Assembly: GCA_015183035.1 (NCBI GenBank)
Contig: JACZZP010000016.1
Coordinates: 62,001-126,000 of the forward strand
Direction: 5' to 3'
Length of the DNA stretch: 64,000 bases
Origin: Meloidogyne chitwoodi
Taxonomy: Eukaryota; Nematoda; Chromadorea; Rhabditida; Meloidogynidae
Position 1 is the first letter of the stretch; each line of letters opens with the position of its first letter. The notes beneath the pieces were generated by a model, which did no database searches, was not told the DNA's origin, and saw nothing but the letters and a program-made list of their open reading frames with translations. This document shows positions 43,291 to 57,138 of the stretch, one piece after another. The translations under genes and the position numbers were made by a program.

Positions 43291-46200
43291 TCAAACAAAT
43301 CCGAAATTGTGTGCCTTTATTGCTAATAGCAATTTTGAAGCCAAAATCTTCTTTGAAGAGTAGAGGGGTACATACAAACGCGAGATACATCTTTAAAAAC
43401 ATTAACATAAAAATTGTAAAAGTAGATAATAGAGTCAAAACTTACGTGTTTGCCGTCGGAAGATGCACATCATCAGCTGGTCGAATCCTTTAATATATAA
43501 TATTAATTTTAATAACAACAGAACAAGACTAGTTCGGGTAGAAAAACGAAATAATATTTTGATTGATAAATTGAGAAAAACAAGACCAGATATCATTAAT
43601 ATTAAATAATTACATAATTGTAGGCAAAGGCTGAAATCCTTCTTCAGTAGATGGCAAATTTGGAGAACCAGTCCAAAAGAAGCATAAATCCTAAAAACAG
43701 TAAAAATCAGCAAGAATTAAAACAAAAAACCTGTTTTTCTGCATTGCTAAACTTGTTTACAACAATCCAAAAATTCTTTTTGTATTTAGCAAGTACATTA
43801 GCTGGTGCCGAACTTTCATCAAAGAATTTAGTAAAGCTTTGCAAAGTTTGCAAATTTATGTTGGGACTTCCACACAGAATTAATCTCATATCCTCAGAAG
43901 TTAAATTAATTAGAGCATCGGCAGGCAACACGTCGAAAACACCACGTCGAATAGCTAAGAAATAAATCTAAATTTAAAGTAAAAGAAAAATACCATCAAG
44001 GCTAGCCTTATTTCGACCAATGAGACGATTTTCAACAAAAAGATAAATGTATTCCAAGACATTCTCATTATTTACAGGAATATCGGCACCATTAGGTTTC
44101 AATTCAAGAGTTCCTCCACCCTAGGGTGAGTTCAGTTTATATACTTTAAAAATATAAATAAACCTCTTCGGCAGGCAAATCAACTGCAAATGTCATTTCA
44201 AGTTGATTAAAAAAATCTTGCGACTGGAAATTTTCATCAACTTCGTTGTAGACAATGGATCGCAAAGAATCGAAAAGTGAAGTGTCGAAGAAAGCCAAAT
44301 CATACCAGGTAATGTTACGTCCCAAAATGTACTTGAAAACATAACGAGAAAGACTTAACCAAAAATATATGTATGTAAATAAAAGAAAAACTTACGGCAA
44401 TGGAAAAATCTCCATATGCTGAAGGCAAATGCCAATCAATCTAAAGAAAGAATTAAACTGTTTCCATTAATAAAATAAAAAATTATTTAACCTTCCCACA
44501 TTCCGAAAAGCATTTAGACGTTGAGATGTGCAATTAGAACCGGTAATTGGGGTAAAGAATCCACCAGATGATTTTGCCTGAGCCTTATAGAAGAGAGGTT
44601 GATCAGAACCAACAGGAAGAATAAATGAGTTAGTGCTAAGTGCAGGTGTTGACGGAGCCGGCATAAGTGCAGCAGTGGAAGTAACACCATCTGTATTGGC
44701 TATTGTGTTGGTGGCCCCATTAGTGCTACTCCGAAGTGTTCGACCTAAAATTAAAGCATGAGTTTTTATTATAAAAGATGAAAATTTATTATCACTATTT
44801 GAACCTGAATCTTCAGACTTAGGCGCACTTGGAGTTGTAGGACCAACCGAAGCTGATTTTCCAGTAGTTTTTGAAGTCTCCGATTTGCTAGTTCCATCCT
44901 CATTGACGTTTTCAAGCGAGGGTAAATGCTTAACACTTGTCAATGCCTGAAATAAAAATTGAAATGAATGGTCAGAAAATAACCTCGGCTACGGCAGCAT
45001 AAAAGTGGCGTGCGACACCAGTACCTTCTCCCGGCTCATCTCGAAAGGTTACTTTTACCTTTTTAATAAAATAATAAAAAAAAATAGATAAAAAACACCT
45101 TATGAGAAGCAAGAGGCAATGCCCTTCCTAAACCACTTGCAACTGCACGAGTGTTTTGATGACTTGATGGTGTAGCTGATGTTGATGAAGTACCACTAGC
45201 TCCACTCATACGACGTACATAATGATGATTTAGCTGACGGAATGTTTGTTGCAGAAGAACATACTTTTCACGAGGCAATTGCTACAAAATACAAATTAAT
45301 AAAGTTTAGATTAAAATTGAACATACATTGAAAACTAAATCCTTTGTTTGAATACTTTTTAGTCGATCCATTTGCTTCCGGAATTGAGAATAACGTACAT
45401 TGAAAGAACATACTTAATTATGAAGATAATAAATATTATTTAAGGTTATTAAAAAACCTCCTGTTTTATGAATTAGAAAAGAATGCGAAGAATCACCTCC
45501 GAACCATTTCGTAATATCATCGTGAAAGGTCTAAATTCAAAGTTTAAAAAATCTAAAAAACAAATAACCCGTGCAATGAAAGAAATTGTACGATTCCATC
45601 GCCCAACTGCACGTTGCATTGCATTACAAATCGGAAAGCTCAATTGTTTTGCAGTAGAATCATCAGTATTCGTACATATTTCCATAGCATTGGAATCAAT
45701 ATTTGTTTCATGTGGAGATTTAGCTATGGTAGAATCAATTAGTTTCTGAGAAATTTGAGAACCATCGTCACTTTCAATTTGGAATAAACGATTTTGTAAT
45801 ACAGTATAAGACATAGGAGGCTGAGAAAGGCTTTGGTGAGCAGGGAATTTTATACCATGCTCAAGAGCAATACGCTAAAAAGTCAAGTATAATAAAGAAA
45901 AGTAAAAATAATTATTACAAACCCGATGTATAGATCTTGTTCGATAAGGTGGAGGAAGAGCAAACAATACATCTCGTTCAGATTCAGCATTAAGAAGATA
46001 GGGGCGGGCAGAGAGTGGTAAAGCATCCGCCGCAGTATAAGTGAAAGCATGATGTTTGTCGATATCGCTGTTTAAATAAAAAAATAACCCTCACAACTTG
46101 ATAAAGATAATTTGGTACTTTTCCTTTATGCATACAAATGTCTGCAAGTTTTTGTCTGCAAAAAATTTATATTTATTTTTTATTTTGGAGGCATAAAATC

Positions 46201-49200
46201 AACAATTTTTGCTAAAATATCATCAAATGCATCAACTTCTCTTCTTTTTACATCTTCCCTCCATAAAAATTCGCATAGATAGCTGTCAATCATTTGTCGG
46301 TGTGTTCCAAATTGCTTCTTATTCCGCCAATTTTGCCGTCCGCCAAGTTCTCTCTATGTTCTGAGTGTGAGAGCTAATAGTTGTGGAAACTATGCTCATG
46401 CACATAAATATTTTTAAAAAATAATCCTTTTTGAGAAAAATATTAAATTTTTTTGCAGACAAAAACTTGCAGACATTTGTATGCATAAAGGAAAAGTACC
46501 GATAATTTATATCGATTGAAAAAACGAACCTCAATGTGGAGTATGAAATTGAATTTGAGCGCTTGAAAAACCGACGGAGTTTCTTTTTATTTTGCTCATC
46601 ATTTTCATGCTGAAGTATTTCTGAATGTCCTCTAGTAGAACGGCTATTTTTGAAAGGAACAACAGACGCTAATTTAGCATTCTCCAATTGGTCACCAAAA
46701 CAGATGTGAAAAAGATATGCTTCGGTAATAAAAGATAAATCTCTGAGTGCATTAAATTCGAGTACAGGCAAGTCATCTCCTTTAAAAAAGATATATTTAT
46801 ACGTTGATATTTTTTAATAACTAAATGTAATTTATATAATATAGATCAAACCATTTTCTGATGAATAACAGCGCAGCAAAGAGAAAATATAAGCTATATA
46901 TTCTGTACGAGCCACATCCTTAAGGTCGACCGGTATTCCACTTCCATCACCAGCCCGTTTTGGTCCAGTATTGACTCGTTTCGTCAAAGGTTTTTTTTGT
47001 TCAGTAGAACAATTTCGTTGAGTTGTTGATGAACGTTGCTGATCTTCACGACGTTGCTCAGTTGAATCAGAAAGTTCAACTTGATTTAAATTAAAAAGAC
47101 GTCCAACCGAAGAGTTCGTCAAGGCATTTGAATAACGTAACTGTGCCTCAGTTCTAGCAAAAAATGTTAATTACAATTTATAATTGAAAAAATCCAGAAA
47201 AATTTGAAAGCACTCACTTATCCATTATCAAAAAGAACCAATTCCATGTCGAGACCAAACATTCATCAAAAGAATCCTAAAATTTAACATCTAGGTATTC
47301 AAAAGATATTCAAACCTTGAAAATGCTAAAAATTTTTGAGTCCAATTCAAGCATGTTTGTAATTCCTTTTGGTTTGTTATTTTGTTGTTTCCAGTTTTCA
47401 TAGAAGAACAATTGAAGCAACAACTCATCAATCAGTTTGACTAATGTCTAAATAATCAAAAAGTTTGTAACGTTTCAGAATTAAAGAATAAACCGAAAAA
47501 CAAGCACATAATTGCGTGCTTGTATTACTAGAAGCAAATTCGTCGTTATCCAAAATATTTGCCACTGCATTATTATCAGTGGCTACAGTTGTCTGAGCAG
47601 CCAGAGGCAAAGAAGTTCCGCCAGAACCTCCTAAAGTAACTGAATCATTAGCAGAGATAGATGCTGTCGTTGAATTAGCTGTAGTTGATCTTAGAACAGT
47701 GGAACGTGGATCGCTCGGTCTATACAAATTAAATTATAAATCCGCAATTAATTTTACCTTTGATTATTTGATGTACCACTGCTGAGTGCATTATTGTTGT
47801 TAGTACGCCCCCAAGAACTTTCATCTAAACTAATAGCATCAGCCCACCCCATTCCACCTCTTCGTGAACCATCAACACCAGCATTAGATGTAGGATTGGT
47901 TGTAGCTGCACCAAAACGCGCTGATGATTCAGAAGCGCTAACGGCTATCTGAGTTTGTGAGTCAGCCTGTCGAGCACTCTGTTCAATCGAAATTGTAGCA
48001 GATGTATTGCTTCCTTCGCCATTGGTACTGTTTACTGCATCAGCTGATGTTGTTACAGGTCCGCCAATTGTCACAGTCGCAGTATCATTTGAATCACCTT
48101 CACCATCAGGATTTACATCAGAACCTCCATGTCCATCGCCATCATCATCATCGTCGTCATCATCATCATGAATGTCAAAATATGGCTCAACTTCATCATC
48201 GTCGTCATCATCATCAATGTCATGATCGCTACCATAAGGATCCTCCTAAAAAAAGTTAAATTAATAATTTACATAGCCATTAATAAATAGTTATATACCG
48301 CTTCATGTTCATCTAAGCTCTCCTCTAATCCTGTAGCAGTATCTTGACGACGTCGGCTCTGTTCAGAAATTGTTCGCTCACGAGCGCTAAAGGAATTATT
48401 GCTATTTTCTCGGGTCCTTGAGACTAAGACCGGAACATCTAGATCATCTTCGTCGTCATCATCTTCATCTAAGCAAATATTTGAATTAAGTGTAACTTGA
48501 TAAAATCTATACTTGACAAATCATCATCGCTAGCACGTTCTAATGCAAGATCTGTTGCTTGACTAGTGTCACCTATGCGCATATCAGCTAACTGTATAAA
48601 GAGATTATTATTAATTGTTTAATCAGTAACCGTTTCATTACGACCACCACCTTCCATTGACATACGAATTAGTGAAGACAAGTCTTGCTCGTTTGACAAA
48701 TGTTGTTGTAAAACCTCCAAAACATCTTCATTGAAAACAATGCTTGAAGTTGGTTTAACAATTCCCGAACGAACTGACGAAATTAGAACATCGGAAATTC
48801 CAATCAATTCAAGTAATGAATAGCTTATTAATATCTAAAATATTTTAAAAATATGCAAAGAAAATTTTGAAACCTGAAAAACTCTGCGACACTTTGCCAC
48901 GAAAGCAATAATTTTGTTTTTCTTTTGATCCTTTTTCTCATTGGACGAAGAATTAAGCGAAAGAGCAGAGGGTAAGCTTGCACGAACTAATGAGAGAACG
49001 CCAGAGATAGCAGCAGCTCGATAATTCTGTAAGGAATCGCGAAGTGCAGCAACAGCCGAAGTAGTAGAGGTTCCAGGCTGTGCGGGATTCGCTTGAGTGT
49101 TAATTGGATAAATTAGTGTTGGGGCATCAGAAGCCGGAATCGCTTTGTTAATATCATCAAAAATTGTTGCTAAAAATGAAAATAACAGAACTTCATAAAA

Positions 49201-52200
49201 GTAATTATACCAAGTAATGTGCCATTAGCATTTGGTGAAAGTAGAATAACCATAACAAAGAGGCGAATAACTGATCGAACGAATCGTTGAATCAAAAAGT
49301 GTACTTCATCGTCAGGTTTCTTCAATTGTTTATTGGCTTGACGCACAAGTAGATTAAGAAGCGTATCAAGACTAGTATCATCACACCAACCAAGTAGAGT
49401 TAAAACAAATTTGTCTAAATGTGTAGAACCATCATGTTCAAGTAAATGAAAAACATTTTCTAAAACAGGCTCGTTATCTTCGATACAATTTTTTGTGATG
49501 TCTGAAGTAATTTTTTTAAATCTATTCTTTTTGAGGCCAATATCAAGCAAGCTCTTCACTACGTCCCAACTGCATATAGCCAAATCAAGTGCTAAAATTA
49601 AATTAATATAAAATGAATAAAAATAAAAACGAGCTATACCTTTTCTTGTAAATTTTGGTGGTTCAAGATCATGTTCAGGAATAGGCGTACCATTAATTGC
49701 AGTAGTTGAGGCAGGACCTGGACGCTTACTTTTTTTTGTATAACCTTCTTGTTCAATCAACTTAAATATTAATTAAAATTATTCTATAAAAAGTTAAACC
49801 TGTCTGCCAACAGTGCGAGCCAAAAAGAGTAAAATATGCTCCCCTTTAGAGTTAAGACTATCGATAAGCATCTGACATTGCAACATGCCTAGATCAGATT
49901 ATTTAAATTTACATAAAAAATAAAAACCAGAAAGCAACTGTTCTCTTTTTGCTGTGTTGCCAGTAACTAAAGCCTTGCATTCACATTTTTCCCAGCAATC
50001 GCAGTAGGCAGTTGGTGATGTTTTCTTCAATCTAAAATTTATTTAGATAGTATCTATGGGATAATGCATAATAAAAATATTTAGCAACATTTTATGAAAT
50101 TTGAAATTTATGTAGGTATATATTTTTAAAAGATAATCTAAAATACTCACTTGCAATCATGATTGCGATGACAAAGAAGGGCTGAAAGGAATATATGTTT
50201 TAATTTAAGCTGACAATGAAATAGAAAAATCAAACCGCATTCTGTACAACAACAAAGTGTTCCAACAAGTCCACAAGTTTTACATTCATAAATTTTCTGG
50301 GGTGTATGTTCCTCACCAGTCCATGTGTAGCCTTAAATTGAGAGTTGAAATTTTTACACACTTGTTAAGTTTCTTTACAACAATAACTAGTGTTAAATTA
50401 AAAAAGCTCATACTGCAAGTATCATTAGCACAAAGGATGAAAAGTGGCGAGTCATCAATCGAATCATCGAATCCAACACTTGGCATTAATATATCGACAA
50501 CATCTGATTTAAAAATTAATTGAATAAAAATAAGAAAATACCTTGACTCCATTCCCGAACGTCAATTGCAGTTTGCCACATCAATTGAGCTGCGGAGTAT
50601 GCACGGTGATATATTGCTGACTCGAACGGACTTCGCCCATTTATATCACGCTGCCGCATTAATTCAATGAAATATTCACGTATCACAACATTTTTGCATA
50701 ACTCACGAATTATCTCGATAGAATTAGCTTTAAAAATTTGTTAAATAGAAAGAATTTTTTACAACCTTGACGCTCTTTGGCAGATACAGGAATTCTTTTA
50801 TCAATAATAACATCAGACAAATCAGTCAGTTCAATCAAGTCCTTGCTCGATTCAGTCAAAGAATCTTAAAATATAAAAGTTAATGCTTTTATATGGAAAA
50901 TAAAAAACCTTTTTTAGAAGTATCGGTATTTAATTCACTTAAAATTTGCTGTTGTTGTTGTGCTTTTGCTCTTGTTGTAGGAGCAGAACTGATCATCTCT
51001 TGCCATTTACGATCATATCTAAATTTGTTATAATTCTAAAAGGAAAAAAATCCTCGATATAGACAAAAATTTGTCTTTTGAATTTCATTACAAAACTATC
51101 ACTAAGAAGTTTGATAAATATCGATCTTAGGAAGGGAATATAAATAATAAAAAGCCGAGATAACCGAATCTTCATTGCCTCCGCTTCCTCAGTATCAGTC
51201 TTGGAACAAAACTTAGAATCAGTTGAATCCAAATCAGCTTGGTCATTATTTGTTCGGCTGTACGCATTTTGTACGGCAACCTAAATATTAAAAATTTAAA
51301 TGTTAATTAAAATAAAAAATTACATGAAAAATATTTCGATTGCCTTCTGTCTGTTCACAAACAATCGCAGGCTGCTTTTCAATAGGAAAAGTTAAAAGAT
51401 TTTTTAAAATTCCAACGACCACATCAAGTTGACTAAAACAATTTAATAATTTTAAGATTTAAAAATTAAATAAATATATATTTAGTAAATCCAACCAAAA
51501 AAGAATGGAATGTAAAAGTGATCCGTGGTCAGGAATAGTGCTCATAGGGCTCGGGGAAACTAATGCCACTATCAACAGAATTCGATTGGCATTCTTATTT
51601 GCAAGATTGCTTCGACTTTTTTTGTCAACGCTAATTTGTTCTGAAAGGAAAAAATTAAGAAAATCTCAAAATAGATTAATAAAAATTAAATATAACTGTT
51701 AAATTACCTGAACAAATGCAGGAATTACGGGTATCAACTGATGTAAAAAATCTAAAAAATTAAGTAATAGTAGAAAAAGATAAAAAACCGACCGAATTCC
51801 CATTCCAAATTGAAGAATTCTGCCCAAACCAGTATAAGACAATTGTTTATAACCGCCAGATATATTGCGCAAAAGAGGTTGAAAACCACCTCCAATGTTA
51901 TCATGAAGAAGTAAAATCGATTCCTAAGGTGACAAAAATTATTCGAAAGTAAACTTAAACTAATAATAAAGAAAATACATCTCCAAAATTTTGAATGGTA
52001 GAAGAAAATTCAATTGAATCTTCTTTGTTTTGTGTTAAAGCTCCGAAATTGATTGGTATAGGATGATCACTCAGTAATTTACCAACGCAACTTATCCGAA
52101 GTAGATGTACGCGTGAGCGCTTCTCACATAAAATTCGAAATCCTAGAACATTTAAATTAAAGATACGTAAAGAATATAAACCTGTTAAATCGATAGCAAA

Positions 52201-55113
52201 TGAAAGAACTCGCTTAACAGAGGAGGGCAAGCGAATTTGCTTGAACTGTAATTGAAAATTTTCTGGAGATCTTGATCCACGTGATGAAGCAGAAACAAGA
52301 ACTAAATCATCCTTTCGCATAAGCCTAATGCCCATCTTGCTGATGTCCAATGATAGTTCATTATCAGCTTCAAGTTTCTCTATTGTAGATTTAAAAACAA
52401 TTCCACAATAAGCACCATCGACCTTTAAAGAAAATAAGGGTAAATCGCTTAATACTAATGAAATAAAAACAGGATTAAACAAATAGTAAAAATATGCATA
52501 CAATCTTAACAATGCTTGTATCATTGACAGCTTCTTCATGAATAAAAATACAATCCTTAAGATTCCATGCACTTTCCTTTCCAGCAGATGCAGAGCTATT
52601 ATTAATATTTTCAGGGGGTGATGTCCCAGTTGAAGCTTGAAAAGTTGACGATTGTTCGTTTTCGACTTGCGCTGAAGGAGCAGATCGTTTACGATTGCCA
52701 GTTACTAAAATATTTGGACCTACACCATGTGACTTTCGCAATTTTTGAATTAAAAAAAATTGCCAAAGATGCCCCAAAATTTTCGAAAATATTTCAGAAA
52801 TTGATCGAAAAACAAAAATTCACTCATGCGGATACCCAGAACACCTAAAATTAAAAAAATATAAAAACTAATTTAAGAACAAAGGAAAAAGGGAAAATTT
52901 TCTTGATTTCTACAAACGGGAAAATTTACAATTGAACGAAACACGTTTCTCCTTTTGTTGTTGTAGTTTCTCACCCTGATAGTTGTCAAAAGCAGCAGCA
53001 CTTCTAAAATTTGTATTTTTTTTAATAAATATCAACTTAAAATTACCCAAAAACACGAAAACGACAGGTCTCATTCAAAGTCCAAGCATCCTCATATAAA
53101 ATGCCAATCTGAGAATTAATTTTATAATGAAACAAAAATAGAAAACCATTGGAATTCCTTGACTGAAATTGACAGCCAATGAACCAAAAGAATAAATTGG
53201 AGTAGATTTTGTGCGCACCTTAATGAGAAATTTGATAAACATTTAAAAAAATCAAAACCTCGCTTCCAACTACAATTTCAGTTCCACCGGATTCAAAAGT
53301 AACTTGTTTTTTACGAGAACGAATTTTGTCCCAAATCTTTCGACGTTCATTGAATGGATAAATTCCTCTGAAGTAAACAGAAAAAATAAAATTAAAAAAT
53401 AAAAACCTCCAAAAAATGTTTCCATCTTTTGTTAGGACAGCACTATAAAGTGTACAGCAGAGTAATTTATCAACAGGTTCAGCAACTTGGATAGGCTTTT
53501 CAGAAAGTATTCGCCCCAATTTATTCCCACAACTTATATCTACAAAAGATCCAACACAACCATTCTTGGTAAGAACAACAGTACGAAGGCCGCAAGACTC
53601 CATGCTAACTATATTATCGACGTCACTTTCGCATTCTGATTTGAATGAAATAACAAATCTTTAAATAATTAAAAAACCTGCAACAGGAAAAAGAAGTTGA
53701 TTTGCAAAATGCAAAGAATTGTCAGGGGTAGAATCAATTTCCCAGCTCCAACCATAAAGTTTTCCATTGTCCGCAAGAGCAATAAGTTCAGAATGCATTG
53801 ATACAATTTTTAAAAACTTTGTAACGTCAGGTGGAAATTGAAAATTTGAACAATCAGCGACATCATTGTTATCTACACCCCAATAAATAAGACGTTCAGA
53901 AAGAAGAAAGTGTTCTTGGATTGATGAAGAAGTATCCAAGTTATCTTTATTTTGGTCTTTCGTTTTATCTTATAAAGAATAAAATTAAATATAGACAAAA
54001 TTGAATTTCAAACCTTCACCCTTACGTCTTGCTAGATCACGAGAAATCAGATATTCGTAACCATCACCAGCAGAATAAATGCTATCACTGTCAAGCAAAG
54101 CAGCCGCTGCAGCTCCACTGCCATCAGAACGAAGGCCAGCATCAAGTAGAGAAAGCAACTCTTCATGAAGATATGCTTCGCTAGTGTCATCCAAATCGTC
54201 CATTTCATCATCATCACGTGAAAGCAAATTGTTTACAGCTTCATTTACGTTAAGGTTTGTTCTTTGAAGTTCTCGAACAATCACATCACGCGATTTCCCT
54301 TGCAAAACGACCTAGAGATACCAAAAGAATAATGTAACAATTGTTCAAAAATATTCTATTTGAACTTGGCATTGAACGATCAAATCTTCTGGGACTGATG
54401 ATGCAGGGAGCAAAGGACGAGAACGATTTCTATCAATTACAACACCAGTGCGGCAAAAGCCACCAGAACGAGTACCTGGACGTGTCATCATAATGCGCTA
54501 AAAATAAATTTATAAAAATTCAATTGCATAAGAAATACTCTTATTTTAGCAGTACGATTTGCGGCACTTGCAGCAGCATTAGCAGACGCTGGTGCTGGAT
54601 CAGTCGAACCTGCAGTAGTAGAAACAGCACCAGAAGCGGATGAACCAGAAGGGCCGGATTCATCTTAATTTTAGCCAAAATAAATTAAAAACAAAAAAAA
54701 CTTTTGTCAATTGGAGCTGATGATTCAATAGTGTTTGCAACAATTTCATAGCGAAGTCGAACAATTCTATGATCCTTTAAATATAGAAAAGTATTTCTAA
54801 TAATAAGAGTAAAAAACATTAAAAAATGTTTCAAAGACGTTAATAGTAAGAACAAAGAAAACCTTGAGCAAAAAAGCAACGTGATCATGTCCGGCTGTAA
54901 CTTGTAAAATATTTTCTGCAGGCAATTTTTGGAGAACTGTACAGCCAGGTGAGGTTGAGCAATAACCTTTATTCCTTTTATCAGCGCATTCTTTAATCCT
55001 AAAATTACAGATATATTAAGATGAACAAAACAATTAGTTAACCTTTCGAGCAGAAGATTTTCGTTACCAGGAAGTGTATGTCCAAATAAAAAAAGTTGTC
55101 TGTCTGCAGTCAT
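43291..55113 (-). CDS. ubr-5: UBR5/HYD-type HECT E3 ubiquitin ligase
   Basis: Very large E3 of the UBR5/hyperplastic discs family. ATG at 55113 ([19 protein letters not shown]). Domains in order: a UBA (about 54300-54190, [29 protein letters not shown]); an RCC1-like/beta region (53980-52900); the block [20 protein letters not shown]; a UBR box at about 50330-49930 ([47 protein letters not shown]) with conserved Cys and His; acidic Ser-rich stretches (about 48480-48110); and a C-terminal HECT domain ([39 protein letters not shown]). The catalytic Cys is in HLPTANTC, codon at 43387-43389; the protein ends AHNFGFV, stop at 43291. Between the HECT start and [15 protein letters not shown], where family members embed an MLLE domain, I see only a Ser/Thr-rich linker. 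Confidence 0.93.
46114..46500 (-). mobile_element. Merlin-like DNA transposon remnant, 387 bp, with 8-bp target duplication
   Basis: Long inverted ends, almost perfect over about 55 bp: left from 46114 (GGTACTTTTCCTTTATGC), right ending at 46500 as its reverse complement. Flanking 8-bp direct repeats gataattt lie at 46106-46113 and 46501-46508. Inside on the minus strand (about 46190-46380) is a broken transposase C-terminus: [16 protein letters not shown], then after a frameshift [19 protein letters not shown]. This fits the ISXO2/IS1595-like DDE domain that defines Merlin elements. The rest of the transposase is absent. It lies in an intron of ubr-5. The end GGTACTT.TCC is shared with the 638-1146 element. 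Confidence 0.8.
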
Positions 55114-55577
55114 AAAACAATAATTTTTTTAATAAATTGAGAAATATATATATTTCCTTAATTTTTAAATAAATATATCCAAATTTATTTAACTAATATA
55201 ATAATAGAACGACAGACAGCACAACGGTTCGGTCCCATTATAGCTTTACCAAAATATCGGTACAGAAAAACTGTGCAACAATTTATTTTTTCCTTTAATT
55301 CTCTAGATTGCACAAATGACTGCACTCTTTTTTATCAAAACACTATGCCAAAACGTTTCAAAACAAGGACACAGTGCATTGTGAAAATTTAAAATAAAAC
55401 TAGTCTATTTAAATTAACGTAAGAATCATGAAAATAAAATAAACTAACAATAAAAATTAGGGTGGCACAAAGTCGGTTAAAAATTTATTTTTCATAACAT
55501 TGTTAACTTTAATAGGGTAAAAAATATATTTGTACATATGGTTCTCTAAATAAAATTTTAACATTTAACGGATTTAT
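55114..55577. other. Intergenic region upstream of ubr-5
   Basis: AT-rich with a less AT-rich middle at about 55210-55390, which is likely the ubr-5 promoter by position. No gene or clear repeat. Confidence 0.4.
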
Positions 55578-56437
55578 TTAAAATCTTCGCATAAACATAG
55601 AATCATCAGAACAACAATCAATACAACAATAGTCTCCATTACAACATGAAGTTCGAGGAATTGATGGACTCATCACCTTTTTTCTGCAAGGCATTGCACA
55701 CATTGCCAATGGAATTAATTGAACTAAATACATATTAAATTAATTATGTTTAGTAAAAATAACATTTTAAATTATTAATTTAACAAAAATAATCTTATTA
55801 TAATTATTTGGAAATATTGTTGATTTTTACGCTTATAAGGGTAACCTTGAGATGGAGAATTTACTACAGGCTGCAGAATCCTCGGAGAGGGAACCTTGTT
55901 TAAAATTAATTGTTCATTATAAATTTTTCAAAGAAAATCTACAATTGGAGCCGTCTGAAGTAAAGGTTGTGAGAAAACTCTTGGTACAATTGGTGGTTGA
56001 GCAAATAATGATGGTGGTCTAAAAAGTGGTGTTGAAAAAGGAGTAGCAGCATAAGCAGGCTGTAAAGGTTGTAAGATAGTTGGGGGAGGTTGAGGCGGTG
56101 CATGTTGAAGTGCACCTAGATATTAAAATGAATTTGATATTTTAGACATAATTCTAAATTTTATTTAAAAATTACTTAATAGAAATATTTTAATTTTATC
56201 ACCTTGAAAAGGAGATAAAAAATTAAGCAAAGATAATCCACAACTAGGAGGGTAAAGTCCTCCACATCCAAAAGTATTTCCTTGATTTAATAAAATCGGA
56301 TCACAAGCATTAATAGGAGAGAATAAAATAGCAAGATTTAAATTTATCAAAGTAAACAATGTAAAAAGAGATAAGGATCCTGGACAAATGATTTTTTGAT
56401 AATTTTGAAAAACGCCTTTGACTTGGCGTCGTTTCAT
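55578..56437 (-). CDS. Secreted Pro-rich protein with a CC-rich tail
   Basis: ATG at 56437: MKRRQVKGVFQNYQKIICPG followed by a hydrophobic segment (SLSLFTLFTLINLNLAILF), which would act as a signal peptide or anchor; an N-terminal start nearer this segment is possible. The mature part begins ACDPILLNQGNTFGCGGLYP. A second exon (about 55944-56115) is Pro/Gln-rich (PPQPPPTILQPLQPAY, SLFAQPPIVPRVFSQP). Later exons give SPSQGYPYK and LIPLAMCAMPCRKKVMSP, and a cysteine-pair tail (RTSCCNGDYCCIDCCSDD), with the stop at 55578. I do not recognise the family. Paired cysteines link it in style to the poly-Cys genes to the right. Probably an extracellular or cuticle-associated protein, by inference. Confidence 0.6.
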
Positions 56438-57138
56438 TCTTGGTGCAACAACTTTGATTAAATGTCGAAAAATCTATTCAGATTTTAATGTATACATAAA
56501 TTAAAAACATTTATTATATAAAATATGAAAGGATGATCGAAGAAATGTTTGTAAACAAATATATTTGTACAAGCTAAAATTGTCAAAAAGGAAAAATGAT
56601 CTTGTACAATAGACTTTTAAACATTAAGTTCTTTGTTTCTTTGTTTTGAGTTGTTGAATAGAATTAAAAATGTAATCTTTTTTGTTTAAATTCAACACTT
56701 ATACATGAAAAATTATGTTTGGTCGACAAAGATTTCGATGCATGGCTCGAGGAGCTTGGACTTGCATGGAAAACGAACTTGTCATAAATGTAGTACCTGC
56801 TCGAATCAAAAAGAGTCGAGGAACTTGATGGCACTCAGATGGCCTAATTTTGATGATAGAAAAATTAGTACACGATGAAAAAGGTTTTTTAAAATGAGCT
56901 CGAAAAATATAATATTTAAATATATTTTAAGTTGAGTAATAAGAAAAATTTGGGTTGGTTGATCAAGTTAAAAAACTAAGTTTCTATCGACCAAACACAA
57001 CCCTGATATTTAATGTTTTTCTAAATTTTTATAATGCAAAACAATTTTTTGAAATAATTATCAATTTATTTATCCAATTTAAAATTATATATATTTATCA
57101 CATTATTTTTTTCAATATTTTTAATAAAGCTTTTCATA
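56438..57138. other. AT-rich intergenic region
   Basis: Contains one segment at 56700-56830 with different base composition, described separately as a possible coding relic. The rest is AT-rich and shows no gene. Confidence 0.4.
56715..56828 (+). pseudogene. Possible FLYWCH-like zinc-finger or MULE transposase relic
   Basis: A 37-codon plus-strand frame from 56715 reads MFGRQRFRCMARGAWTC, then MENELVINVVPAR, in a region otherwise full of stops. The pattern F.CMARGAW..., then a short strand, recalls FLYWCH-type zinc fingers that occur in nematode Mutator-like transposases. The usual downstream HxH is not visible. No neighbouring exons were found. This is a weak, inferred call. Confidence 0.2.

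Noticed and set aside
48002..48259. Plus-strand His/Gln-rich frame
   Set aside because: It is the antisense of the acidic Asp-rich stretch of ubr-5.
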